The position numbers and the translations under genes were made by a program. Below, one piece after another: positions 53,388-62,564 of a stretch of DNA of 64,000 bases. The notes below the pieces were generated by a model. It was not told where the DNA came from and did not search any database. It worked only from the letters and a program-made list of their open reading frames with translations. Source of the stretch: Halomonas organivorans (GTDB lineage: Bacteria > Pseudomonadota > Gammaproteobacteria > Pseudomonadales > Halomonadaceae). The stretch's first letter is position 1. Each line of letters starts with the position of its first letter. The DNA is taken from contig NZ_JACHXM010000010.1 in NCBI RefSeq assembly GCF_014192055.1, positions 1-64,000 on the forward strand, read 5' to 3'.

Positions 53388-54230
53388 GCGGGACGCTCGA
53401 AAAGGGGTCGCGCAGATCAGCGTGCAAGCCATGGAGTGGTGAGGTCGCACGGCCCAGGGCTCCGGCTTGCTGCGCGATTCAGTAGCAGAGATCCAAGACG
53501 CCTGGCGGCGCCATTCGTCGAGGCGTCGAACCGGCAGCAGAGCTGCGCTCCCACAATATCCGCGTCGTCGCATGGCGCGGAGGCAGCTCTACTGCGAGAA
53601 ATATTGGCGGAGGAAAGCCTCGGCAGCGGCCTGCCGGGGCGACCTTCACGCTCCGGGCTTGGTCGGCTCAGGCCTCGGAAGTGGTAGAACCACTCGGCGG
53701 AACAGAGCCGCCTGACAGGTTTTCGTGGGGGGCCATACAAGCGCAGCTTGCTGCGCGATGGAGGCCGAGTTTCCCGAATGGTTTCGCTGAGCGGGACGCT
53801 CGAAAAGGGGGTCGCGCAGATCAGCGTGCAAGCCATGGAGTGGTGAGGTCGCACGGCCCAGGGCTCCGGCTTGCTGCGCGATTCAGTAGCAGAGATCCAA
53901 GGCGCCTGGCGGCGCCATTCGCCGAGGCCTCGAACCGGCAGCAGAGCGGCGCTTGTATGGAAAAGATCCGCTCGGCGGAACAGAGCCACCACACAGGTTT
54001 TCGTGGGAGCGCAGCTTGCTGCGCGATTAGTGGCAGAGATCCCGGGCGCCTGGCGGCGCCATTCGTCGAGGCGTCGAACCGGCAGCAGAGCTGCACTCCC
54101 ACAAGGTCCGCGTCGTCGCGTAGCGTGGAGGCAGCTCTGCTGCGAGATATATTGGCGGAGGAAAGCCTCGGCAGCGGCCTGCCGAGGCGACATTTACGCT
54201 CCGGGCTTGGTCGGCTCAGGCCTCGGCCAG
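53356..54230. repeat. Tandemly duplicated REP-rich spacer between converging operons
   Basis: The spacer between the rraA stop and the synthetase stop contains long direct repeats. 53356-53543 recurs at 53759-53947 and includes the last codons of rraA (LEAESPEWFR versus MEAEFPEWFR). About 130 bp at 53550-53679 recur at 54100-54230 and include the tail of the synthetase gene. REP-like hairpins are interspersed, such as GTGGGAGCGCAGCTTGCTGC and its inverted partner GCAGAGCTGCACTCCCACAA. No gene is present. The whole rraA-synthetase junction has evidently been duplicated in tandem, with an extra REP unit in the second copy. Confidence 0.8.
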
Positions 54231-56225
54231 CGCTTCGGCAGACGTTGCCTCAACAGACCATCCGACCCGCAGGAAGGGGTTGCAGGTCGTGCTGGTGCCG
54301 AAGGGCATGCTGCCCGGCCCACCGGCACGCTCGATGATCGGCGCGATGAGCCGCTTGTAAGGCCACCGCTCGCGCGCGAACAGCCGCTCCTCGAGCATGT
54401 CACGATCGCACTCGTCGAAGGGGATCGTCTCGATCGCCGTCGCGAGGCGTGCCGCCATCTCCCGCCACAGGTCGTGTCGCGACAGGCCATAGTGATCCGC
54501 CAGGGTATCGATGATCGCCCGCAGGTTGACCTGGATCGCCAGGGTCTGCAGCCAGAACAGCAGCGCCTCGAGATCGTCGTGATACAGGGTATTTGCGTGG
54601 CCGGGCTTGATGCAGTAGCAGGGGTCCTGCATGCCGTGCCGCTCGAGTCGCGCGACGCTGATCCTCAGCGAGTCGTGGTCGCGCAGCAGCAGCCCGTGGC
54701 AGCGGCCCTGCCGGAACACCAGCACGGCATTCTGGCCATGCACTTCCGCCAGCATGCCGAGGCGGAACAGGCGCAGGTTGATATCGAAGAACACCTCGCA
54801 GAGCTCGCCGAACAGCGCCTGCACCGAAGCGCCATCGGCCGCCATGCCGCGCTGCGCCAGCCAGTCGCCGAACACGTGATGCTCACCTCCCGGCAGCGGA
54901 GTGCCCAGCGTGGCCATGGGCACCAGCCGCACGTCCGGATCTTCCAGCAGCGCCACGGGATAGCTGCGCACCATGGCGGACAGATGCCTTGGCGCCTCGT
55001 CGAACAGCGTCGCCCCCTCGGGCAGGTAAGCCCACCACTTGCCCTCGTCGCACAGGTGCAGGCACTCGCCCAGGCGAGCGTCCTTCTCCCTGGCCTGGAG
55101 CAGCAACCGGGCGCTGAGGTCGCCGTTGAACATCTTGACTGCCGGCAGGTAGCGCGAGGCGCCCAGCGAATGGATGGCCATCGGCAGCTTCAGGAAGTGC
55201 GGGCTCGCCGAGGTCGGCGCCAGCGAGCGCAGAGAGGAGGTGGCGAGCCAGGGCGCGCTGACCGCGTCCAACGCGACGCAGTCTCCCGCCGCGAAGGCCG
55301 CCTCCAGCCAGCGGGGCAGCGCGTGCTCGTGCTGCCAGGGGTGCACGGGAATGGCGACGTGGCTTTGCGACAGGCCCCGCGAGGCCATCTCCTCCTCGAG
55401 GGACCGGCGCTCCTCGTCGCCGGCAAGCCACCGAACCGGCACCGGGCAGGCCTCGTCGACGCCGGCACCGGTCATCACCTGGCCGCACGCCATCGCCACC
55501 CAGCGCAGCCGGATAGGGGCATTGAACTCGGCCAGGTAGGCGCGGTATTCGGCCTCGCTCAGGCCCTGCTTGGCCTTGGCCGTGGGATGATAGGGCCGGT
55601 CGAGCAGCGACGCCCACTGTTCCATGATCGCGAAGTGCTCGGCCGTACCCCGCGACGGCAGGCCGCGGGTCTCCACCCGGTGATCCACGGAGCTTTCCAT
55701 CTGCCAGAGGCTGTCGGCCAGCGCCTGGAGGAATACCCGCTGTCCCTGGCTCAGGGCCTGGTCGTCGTCGCTGTCGGCGCCGAAGACACGGCGCATGAAG
55801 GCCACGGGGTCGAGCGACGCCCACTCCCCGGTCTCATGATGCACCAGGATCACCGGCGTCTGAGGGACCTTTTCCCACGCCTGGGCGATGCCGGGCCGCA
55901 GCAGCAGGACGATGTCGCGGTGAGCGTCCGGCGACCAACACCAGACGCACGTCGAGGGCTCGTGGAGGTGGGCCTGGAACGCCGGCAGGCGGGTTAGCCA
56001 CTCGTCGGCCTCGCCGGCGACCCACCAGGTCGCACCGAGGTCGTCCAGCAGGCCCTCGACCAGCAGGCCGTCCACCAGCGACTGCAGGATCTGCGCCTGG
56101 GCATGGCGCTGGGCATCGAGAGAGGTCATGGGCGTAGGCTCCATCGGTGAATCGGCACGCTCGAGCGCGGCATCATCGCCCGCCCGATTTGAAGGAAAGG
56201 AAACGTTCTGCATGGCTGGACTCAT
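54216..56225 (-). CDS. NIS siderophore synthetase (IucA/IucC family), third in operon
   Basis: The 669-residue NIS synthetase adenylates a citrate-type carboxylate and joins it to an amine. ATP and carboxylate motifs are HPTAKAKQGLSE, IPVHPWQHEHAL, AEVHGQNAVLVF and LLRDHDSLR. It is translationally coupled to the SbnG-like gene (ATGA overlap). It is the longest of the three synthetases, with an extra N-terminal segment. Which step it performs cannot be told from sequence by eye; three synthetases match the SbnC/SbnE/SbnF set. The gene end lies within the duplicated spacer. Confidence 0.88.
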   Translation of the reverse strand: MSPAMQNVSFPSNRAGDDAALERADSPMEPTPMTSLDAQRHAQAQILQSLVDGLLVEGLLDDLGATWWVAGEADEWLTRLPAFQAHLHEPSTCVWCWSPDAHRDIVLLLRPGIAQAWEKVPQTPVILVHHETGEWASLDPVAFMRRVFGADSDDDQALSQGQRVFLQALADSLWQMESSVDHRVETRGLPSRGTAEHFAIMEQWASLLDRPYHPTAKAKQGLSEAEYRAYLAEFNAPIRLRWVAMACGQVMTGAGVDEACPVPVRWLAGDEERRSLEEEMASRGLSQSHVAIPVHPWQHEHALPRWLEAAFAAGDCVALDAVSAPWLATSSLRSLAPTSASPHFLKLPMAIHSLGASRYLPAVKMFNGDLSARLLLQAREKDARLGECLHLCDEGKWWAYLPEGATLFDEAPRHLSAMVRSYPVALLEDPDVRLVPMATLGTPLPGGEHHVFGDWLAQRGMAADGASVQALFGELCEVFFDINLRLFRLGMLAEVHGQNAVLVFRQGRCHGLLLRDHDSLRISVARLERHGMQDPCYCIKPGHANTLYHDDLEALLFWLQTLAIQVNLRAIIDTLADHYGLSRHDLWREMAARLATAIETIPFDECDRDMLEERLFARERWPYKRLIAPIIERAGGPGSMPFGTSTTCNPFLRVGWSVEATSAEALAEA

Positions 56226-57013
56226 GGGCGAGCGACCTCGCTGTCGATCGGCGCCCTGGCATCGCCGAGGGCCTTCTGCAGGGCGCGAAAGGCGATGCCG
56301 CGCTCGTCGCCCAGCATGAAGGCGCTTACGCCGCGGGCTTGCCAGCGCGCCTTGGCGGCCGGATCACGCAGGAAGGCGCAATAGGGCAAACGATGTTCTC
56401 TCGCCGTGCGCTGGACCGCTTCCAGCGCACGGACGACCTCGGGATGGCCGGTCTGCCAGGTCACCCCCAGCGACTGGGACAGGTCCGCGGCGCCCTCCAG
56501 CACCATGTCGAGGCCCGGCACCGCGCAGATCGCCTCGATCCCGGCCACGCCCCGGCGGCTCTCGATCATGGCGACCACCAGGATCTCGCGGTTGGCCTCG
56601 ATGACGTACTCCGCCAGCGAGGCCTTGCCGAAGGCGCCGGGCCGGCCAGCGTTGAGACTGCGCTCGCCCTCCGGGGCGTACTTGCAGGCGGCCACGGCAC
56701 GCCGGAGGGTCGCGGCATCCTCCACGTTGGGCAGCACGATGCCCTGGGCGCCGCCGTCGAGCAGGCGCAGCAGCGTCTTGGGATCGGCGTCCGCCACCCG
56801 CACCAGGGGCGTCAGCCGGTAGCTTTCGGCGGTGCGGATCATGTGCTCGACGGTTTCCGGGTTGATCAGCACGTGCTCGGTGTCGATCACCACGAAGTCG
56901 AAGCCCGCCTCGGCGATCAGCTCGATGGAAGCGGCCGTGGGCAGCGAGGCCATGACCCCATGAACCTCCCGGCCCTCGCCCAGCGCCCGCTTGAGTCGAT
57001 TGGTTCTCAGCAT
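56222..57013 (-). CDS. HpcH/HpaI-family citrate synthase (SbnG-like)
   Basis: This 263-residue TIM-barrel protein belongs to the HpcH/HpaI aldolase family: FDFVVIDTEHVLINPETVEH, GAQGIVLPNVEDAATL, VAMIESRRGVAGIEAICAVP and DMVLEGAADLSQSLG. SbnG, of the same family, makes citrate from oxaloacetate and acetyl-CoA for staphyloferrin B when the TCA cycle is off. Its place between two NIS synthetase genes, overlapping both, makes the SbnG role likely. An aldolase of aromatic catabolism is excluded by context rather than by residues. Confidence 0.85.
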   Translation of the reverse strand: MLRTNRLKRALGEGREVHGVMASLPTAASIELIAEAGFDFVVIDTEHVLINPETVEHMIRTAESYRLTPLVRVADADPKTLLRLLDGGAQGIVLPNVEDAATLRRAVAACKYAPEGERSLNAGRPGAFGKASLAEYVIEANREILVVAMIESRRGVAGIEAICAVPGLDMVLEGAADLSQSLGVTWQTGHPEVVRALEAVQRTAREHRLPYCAFLRDPAAKARWQARGVSAFMLGDERGIAFRALQKALGDARAPIDSEVARP

Positions 57014-58902
57014 GCCGCCTCCTCTTCCGGGGCGAAGGCCGCCAGCGGATTCGGCACGTGCTTGACCTGGGGATCGTCATCGCCGAACAGCCGGCGGCGG
57101 GTCAGGGCCTCCACTTCCCAGGTCGGCGCGAAGACGTCGAAGCAGCGATAGCGCTCGGCGTGCTGCGGGTGGGCGCGCTGATAGGCCTTGATCGTGTCCG
57201 CCGCCATGGCCCAGAACGCTGGCTCGTCCAGCCCGAAGTGCCGGTGCAGGAAGATCGCCATCTCCGCCAGGGCGATGAAGAAGAAGGCATCGCAGGAGTA
57301 GTCGCGCACCGCGTCCGGGTCGTCGGTGACGATGAAGGAGTTGCGGTTGAGAGCGGCATGACGCTCGGGCACCGGCTCGAGGTCGGGGGCCAGCTCGGGC
57401 CGCGCCAGGTGCGCGGGGCTGAAGCGCACGCCGTCGTGGAAATCCTTCAGCGCCACCCTGAGCGGCCAGCCGTCGCGGTGAATGACCACGATGTTCTGGC
57501 CATGGGATTCCATGCCCACGCCCTCGGCGAACAGCAGGTGAATGATCGGCAGGGTGGCGACATTCACCAGCTGCCGGGTCCAGGCCTCCAGGCCATGGCG
57601 CTCGATCCAGGGGGCGATGAAGGGAGCGGCGGGTGCGCCCTCGGCGTCTCGGGTGAACTGGCTGAGCCCGTTGAAGGGCACGGCCCGCTCGTCGGCGGCG
57701 AGGCACTCGCCGACGTTCTGGCGCCAGATGGCGCCGACCTTGCCGTACGCGTCGTCATGGCGCGCGTCCGGGAAGGCCCGTTCGTCCAGTGCCACGCCGG
57801 CCACCTCGCCGAGGATCACGAACCCGGCGTCACGAGCGGTCTCGTCGGTGTCGATGAGCCGCTTCAGCCACTCGGTGATGGCAGGAGCGTTGGTGACGGT
57901 ATGGCGCGCCAGGATGCGGGTGCTGGAGGTGTTGGTGAGGCTCATCGCCAGCTTGAGATAGGCCTGTCGGGTGTCCTGCGGGGCCAGGGTGCGAATCGAC
58001 TGCTGGGCGGTATAGGTTGTCTCCCCCTCGCCGAGCAGGGCGATCTCGCCGCTGGCAAGCTCGGGATGCAGCGCCGTCACCAGCGCGTTTTCCCACTGCC
58101 AAGGGTGCACCGGCATCAGCACGACCTCGTGGCGCGACAGCCGGCGCCGGGCGAGATAATCGCCCAGCCGCGCCAGCACCTGCGGACCGGCCTCCTGCGC
58201 GATCCGCTCGTCGAGTGACTCCCCGTCGACGGCGCCGCGATGCGCCAGGCGCGCCGGCACGGCCAGCCAGACGACCCTCAGCGGCTGGGCAAACTCGGGC
58301 CCGTAGCGCTGGTTGTCGCGCAGCGAGAAGCCGAGCCGCGACTTGTAGCAGGGGTGATAGCTGTGCGCGTCGGTGAAGTACTGCTCCAGGGCATCGGCAT
58401 CCAGCGCCTGCGGGGATGCGTGGCACGGTGCCGGCCAGGCGGAGGACTGCAGGTCCTTGACCAGGGTCTGGGTCAGTTCGTTGACGAATCCCGGCCGGAT
58501 CGCCCCGTCGCCCAGCGCCGCCTCGAGATCCTCGAGGAACTGCGACAGGCTCACCGGCGCCGGGTCGCCCCCTTGCTCCTCGGCCTGCAGCGACGAGTGC
58601 TCGAGGCGAATCAGGCGAAAACCGTGGCACTGCCAGCCGCTGACCCGATAGCGGCGCTTGCCCAGGGTCAGGGTGAAGCGCGTCGCGCCGGAGACGCCGC
58701 GCTGCGGATCGGCGGCGGCCTCGAAGGGCAATACCGCCTCGTAGAGCAGGGTCTGCAGCAGTTGGCCGACGACCCGTCGCTCGATGCGCTCGTGATGCCG
58801 CCACTGCGACGCGCGGGCAAACGGCATGTCGGCGGAAGGCGCTGCGCCGTCGGCGGCCTCGATCATCGGGGCCGCCGGCAGGGCGCGTTCATGGGATGAC
58901 AT
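57007..58902 (-). CDS. NIS siderophore synthetase (IucA/IucC family), second in operon
   Basis: The 631-residue synthetase has HSYHPCYKSRLGFSLRDN, LMPVHPWQWENAL, GMESHGQNIVVIHRDG and LKDFHDGVRF, the full set of ATP-binding and catalytic motifs. It overlaps the SbnG-like gene by 7 bp and follows the decarboxylase by 36 bp. The product links a carboxylate to the amine made by the decarboxylase or to an amino acid. Its two sister enzymes in the operon differ in length and motif wording, so each probably has its own substrate. Confidence 0.9.
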   Translation of the reverse strand: MSSHERALPAAPMIEAADGAAPSADMPFARASQWRHHERIERRVVGQLLQTLLYEAVLPFEAAADPQRGVSGATRFTLTLGKRRYRVSGWQCHGFRLIRLEHSSLQAEEQGGDPAPVSLSQFLEDLEAALGDGAIRPGFVNELTQTLVKDLQSSAWPAPCHASPQALDADALEQYFTDAHSYHPCYKSRLGFSLRDNQRYGPEFAQPLRVVWLAVPARLAHRGAVDGESLDERIAQEAGPQVLARLGDYLARRRLSRHEVVLMPVHPWQWENALVTALHPELASGEIALLGEGETTYTAQQSIRTLAPQDTRQAYLKLAMSLTNTSSTRILARHTVTNAPAITEWLKRLIDTDETARDAGFVILGEVAGVALDERAFPDARHDDAYGKVGAIWRQNVGECLAADERAVPFNGLSQFTRDAEGAPAAPFIAPWIERHGLEAWTRQLVNVATLPIIHLLFAEGVGMESHGQNIVVIHRDGWPLRVALKDFHDGVRFSPAHLARPELAPDLEPVPERHAALNRNSFIVTDDPDAVRDYSCDAFFFIALAEMAIFLHRHFGLDEPAFWAMAADTIKAYQRAHPQHAERYRCFDVFAPTWEVEALTRRRLFGDDDPQVKHVPNPLAAFAPEEEAAC

Positions 58903-58938
58903 AAGGTAACTCCTGAAAAAGGGATCGGCGGCGCTTGA

Positions 58939-60231
58939 TCAGCGCACCGCTTCCGCGCAGCCCCACGGTGCGCGCTCACGGGAATCGTCGACGAACACCT
59001 GCTCGGGCCGCGGGTGGCACAGGAAGTCCGCGTGGGAGATGTTGTAGCCGTAGGCACCGGCCAGCGGCAGCACCAGCAGGTCGCCCACCGCCACCCCGGT
59101 CAGCGACTGCCGCCGGCTCAGCACATCCTTGGGCGTGCACAGCTGCCCGACCACGGTCCAGGGCCTGCGCTCACCCTCGCGCGCCCGCTCGGGGTCGCCC
59201 GGCAGGTGGATGACCGGATGATCGTGCCCCTGGGCCGCGGGCAGCCGGAACTGGTGGGTGCCGCCGCGACAGACGAGGAAGCCCTCCCCGTGGCTGACCT
59301 TGGTATCGAGCACCTCGATCGCGTAGTAGCCGCAGAAGGCCGAGAGGAAACGACCGATCTCGAAGCGCACACGCGGGGGCTCGGACATGGCCTCCAGCTG
59401 CCACCCCAGCGCGTCGCACAGGGCGGGCCAGTCGAACTGCGCGGAGGATTGTTGCGAGGACGGTCGACGCCCGGGCGGGTGGAGATAGTTCACGCCGATG
59501 CCGCCGCCCACGTTAAGCTGGGTCACCCGCTCGGGATGGCGCGCCAGCGCCCGCCAGCGGGGCCAGCGCTCCAGGTAGGAAGCCAGCAGCCGCTGGTGTC
59601 GCCGCTCGCAGGCCTGGTGCGACATGGCATGAACGTGAAAGCCGACCAGCCGCAGGTTCGGGGCCTCGTCGACGCTCCGGACGGCATCAGCCAGCTGCGC
59701 TTCGTCGATGCCGAACGGCGTAGCGGTGCCGGCCATGCGCAGGCGGCTGGTGAGCTCCTCGGGCAGCGCCGGGTTGATGCGCAACAGCACCGGCTGCACG
59801 CGTCCCAGCGAGGCCGCGATCGCCTGCAGACGGGCCACCTCGCCGAGGCTTTCGACATGGAAGGCCTCGACGCCCCGCCTCATGGCATCGCGCATGTCGG
59901 CATCCAGCTTGCCCGGACCGGAGAGCACCCAGGGACGCGGCGTCGACGCGGCGCAGGCTCGGGCGATCTCGCCGCCGGACGACAGCTCCAGGCCGTCCAC
60001 GATCGGCGCCAGCGTATCGATGATCGCCGCCTCGCTGTTGGCCTTGATCGCATAGTAGAGCTCGACCCCAGCCGGCAGCGCCGCCTTCATGGCCCGGCCA
60101 TGGGCCTCGAGCGCCGGCAGGTCGTAGAAGAACGCCGCCATGGGGTCGTCGCAAGCCTGGCGATGCGCGGCGATGGCGGCGAGGATCCGCTCGGGAATCC
60201 TGTACTCGGTCATCGAGAGCCGCTCAACCAT
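58939..60231 (-). CDS. PLP-dependent amino-acid decarboxylase (SbnH-like)
   Basis: The 430-residue fold-type III decarboxylase belongs to the LysA/ornithine family. The PLP lysine is in ELYYAIKANSE; the phosphate loop is LNVGGGIGVNY; VVGQLCTPKDVL holds the active-site Cys and GAYGYNISHADF the C-terminal pyridoxal contact. SbnH in staphyloferrin B decarboxylates a citryl-diaminopropionate to leave ethylenediamine; PvsE in vibrioferrin is related. The ATG at 60231 overlaps the upstream synthetase by 8 bp and has GAGGTGG. The substrate is uncertain because no diaminopropionate genes are visible. Confidence 0.88.
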   Translation of the reverse strand: MVERLSMTEYRIPERILAAIAAHRQACDDPMAAFFYDLPALEAHGRAMKAALPAGVELYYAIKANSEAAIIDTLAPIVDGLELSSGGEIARACAASTPRPWVLSGPGKLDADMRDAMRRGVEAFHVESLGEVARLQAIAASLGRVQPVLLRINPALPEELTSRLRMAGTATPFGIDEAQLADAVRSVDEAPNLRLVGFHVHAMSHQACERRHQRLLASYLERWPRWRALARHPERVTQLNVGGGIGVNYLHPPGRRPSSQQSSAQFDWPALCDALGWQLEAMSEPPRVRFEIGRFLSAFCGYYAIEVLDTKVSHGEGFLVCRGGTHQFRLPAAQGHDHPVIHLPGDPERAREGERRPWTVVGQLCTPKDVLSRRQSLTGVAVGDLLVLPLAGAYGYNISHADFLCHPRPEQVFVDDSRERAPWGCAEAVR

Positions 60232-62032
60232 AGGCCACCTCCCGATCCAGCACCTCGGTGGCCTGCCAGGGGTTGGGCAGCGACACGTACCGGGCCTGCC
60301 GATCCGCCTTTGCCATCAGCCGCAGCGTGAAGTTGGTCTTGCAGGGCAGCTCGCCGCCCGCCAGCAGCGCATCCAGCTCGGGGGCCGACGTGCCGAGGGC
60401 GCGCCGCACGCGATGCAACTCGTCCTGGGTGTCCTGCCACAGCACGTCACCGAGCACCGGGCGCTGCCAGCTCAACGCCAGGATCGCCTCGGCGACGTGA
60501 TTGACGAGCAGGCAGTAGGCGATGCGATGCCAGCCCTGTTCGCGATCGTAGGTCATCGACGCCCTGACGCGGGGGTGCAGCGACTCCCCGGCGAGCCAGT
60601 CCACGCCCTTGTCATGGGTCAGCTTGACCCCTTCGAAGTCGCGCAGCAGCATCCGGCACGGCATGCCGTCGTCGTGGATCAGCACGCAGTTCTGCAAGTG
60701 CGGCTCCATGACGATGCCGTGGCGAAAGAACAGCCCCATCACCGGGGCCACCAGCGTATGCAGATAGGCCTGGAACCACTCCCGAACCCGGCCCTCCGAC
60801 GGCAGGACGAGCGGCCCCTCGGCGGGCGTTCCCGCGATGAATGACAGCACCATGGGCGCCAGTTGGGCGTCGCGGGCGAACAGCGTGCCGCTGAGCAGGC
60901 AGCGTTCCGGCGAGAAGCGGCGGCAGAAGTTCTCCCGCAGGATCATGCCGGTCTGCTCCCGGAACCAGCGTCGCTCGTCCTCATCGCCCCACGTCGGCGC
61001 CCAGTGCACCGTCGCCGGCTCCTGGGCGACGCACAGCGCCTCCAGAGCGTCGTCCTGCGAATGGGCGAGCCGATGCAGGATGCGATCGATGACCAGCGTG
61101 CTCTCCAGCTCGTACCAGGCATTCTTGCGCACGCAGTTGGTGATGCGCACGTTGAGCGATCCCTTGAGGAACCAGGGATGATCCTCGAGATACCAGGTAC
61201 GCATGGACGCGGTGGGCGCGGCCTGCCAGCCGCTCGGCCCCAGGTCGCCGATGACGCCCTCACCGATCAGCCGTGCCACCCGGGCATCCTGGCGGAACAG
61301 GTCGGCCTGCACCGGGTGCATGCTGAGCACCACGCGATCGTCGTTCTCGGCCTGGCCCTGGTCGGCCACGTGGGGCAGCACCTCGAGAGCGCTCAGACGA
61401 TTGGCCTGCATGCTCAGTCCCGCCACGGGAAAGGAAAACTGGTGGAGGGTCGTGGTGGCGCCGAACTCCGGCGCGTAGTCGGGCCGGTCCTGCAGCAGGT
61501 GACGCGGCCATTTCCGGGCCTTGGGAGTGGGATGGTTGGGATGCCCGAACCACAGCCCCTGCTCGCTGCGGCGGTAGTCCGTCAACGGATGCAGCCGGGA
61601 CTGTCCGACGGCATGGGCGACGATCGACGTCATGACGTCCTGGCTTTGCACGACCTGGTCACACAGCTCCTGATTGAGCGTGCCGTCATGCCACTGGCAG
61701 TGGGCCAGCAGCGCGGCGATCAGCTCCGCCAGCGCGGGAGCATGCCAGCCGGAGGCTCCCGCCTCGCGGAGATGGACCTCGGAAAGGTAGTAGTGGCTGC
61801 CGATGACCGAACGCCGGTCCACCATCACGAACAGCGCCAGCGTCGACGACCATTCGATCAGCAGTGGCGTGCCGTGCAGGCGCTCCGACAGGCCCTCCCG
61901 ACGGGCCGGCCATCGATAGCCCAGGGTATTCCGGGGGATTGCCACTTCCTTGATGATGCAATTCAGCAGCGCATGCATGGATGCATGTCGACTCGTCTCG
62001 CCAGGCAAACGAGAGAAACGGGCGTAGCTCAT
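60224..62032 (-). CDS. NIS siderophore synthetase (IucA/IucC family), first in operon
   Basis: The 602-residue synthetase starts at the ATG at 62032 behind GGAGG. Motifs are GHPNHPTPKARKWP, LSMHPVQADLF, VMEPHLQNCVLIHDDG and LLRDFEGVKL. It opens the biosynthesis operon (synthetase, decarboxylase, synthetase, SbnG-like, synthetase), all with overlaps or short gaps. The shared divergent spacer to the ABC ATPase carries two Fur-like boxes, so synthesis and uptake should be repressed together by iron. Confidence 0.9.
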   Translation of the reverse strand: MSYARFSRLPGETSRHASMHALLNCIIKEVAIPRNTLGYRWPARREGLSERLHGTPLLIEWSSTLALFVMVDRRSVIGSHYYLSEVHLREAGASGWHAPALAELIAALLAHCQWHDGTLNQELCDQVVQSQDVMTSIVAHAVGQSRLHPLTDYRRSEQGLWFGHPNHPTPKARKWPRHLLQDRPDYAPEFGATTTLHQFSFPVAGLSMQANRLSALEVLPHVADQGQAENDDRVVLSMHPVQADLFRQDARVARLIGEGVIGDLGPSGWQAAPTASMRTWYLEDHPWFLKGSLNVRITNCVRKNAWYELESTLVIDRILHRLAHSQDDALEALCVAQEPATVHWAPTWGDEDERRWFREQTGMILRENFCRRFSPERCLLSGTLFARDAQLAPMVLSFIAGTPAEGPLVLPSEGRVREWFQAYLHTLVAPVMGLFFRHGIVMEPHLQNCVLIHDDGMPCRMLLRDFEGVKLTHDKGVDWLAGESLHPRVRASMTYDREQGWHRIAYCLLVNHVAEAILALSWQRPVLGDVLWQDTQDELHRVRRALGTSAPELDALLAGGELPCKTNFTLRLMAKADRQARYVSLPNPWQATEVLDREVAYG

Positions 62033-62386
62033 TATGGCCTCCGCAATCATACCGTCCTGTAAGAATCCACCTGCCCGCTCGGTCGCCTGCGATGCCGTCA
62101 GCGAGACGTCACCATCGGCGTCGATGGCCTTCCCGCCGACGGCCGCGGCCTCCGTGGGCCGGTGAATTCGCGCGTCCCTCGCTAGTCACGTTGCGAAGTG
62201 GTCAGGGTGTTTGTGGTTGTTATGTCGATCGAGACGGTGGGCACCCGCCTCCCTGGCGGAAGCCCCCTGCCCCGGCGTGCGAAGACATCCCTCGGGATGA
62301 TCCAAGGCCCGATGGATGGCCCCCGCCGTCTTGCGTGCCACCGACGACTGCCGTGTCGTCGACGATGCCGGGACCGATCTGCAAAT

Positions 62387-62405
62387 GAGAATGATTACAC
62401 TAATC
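62387..62405. promoter_or_regulatory. Fur-like box, synthetase side of the divergent promoter
   Basis: GAGAATGATTACACTAATC fits the Fur consensus at about 13 of 19 positions and extends into flanking AAT/ATT repeats. The 532-bp spacer 62033-62564 has no gene; it holds this box, another at 62505 and presumably both promoters. Confidence 0.6.
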
Positions 62406-62504
62406 ATTAAAAATCGGGATGTCCACGATCATCGAACAAACCGTTCGCTATATGCTGACAACCGATTGCGCTGAAAGGAGCCCACCGCCCCCGACCACGA
62501 CGTT

Positions 62505-62523
62505 GAAAATGAGAATGTTTTGT
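62505..62523. promoter_or_regulatory. Fur-like box, ATPase side of the divergent promoter
   Basis: GAAAATGAGAATGTTTTGT fits the Fur consensus at about 12 of 19 positions and lies 42 bp before the ATPase start. Confidence 0.55.
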
Positions 62524-62564
62524 CATAGTGTGCTGCGCTCCAGAATCCACATCGACGAGCCCCC

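Noticed and set aside
53400..54215. CRISPR array, because of the repeats in the 53-54 kb spacer
   Set aside because: The repeats are long, few, uneven and contain gene tails and REP hairpins. There are no regular spacers and no cas genes.
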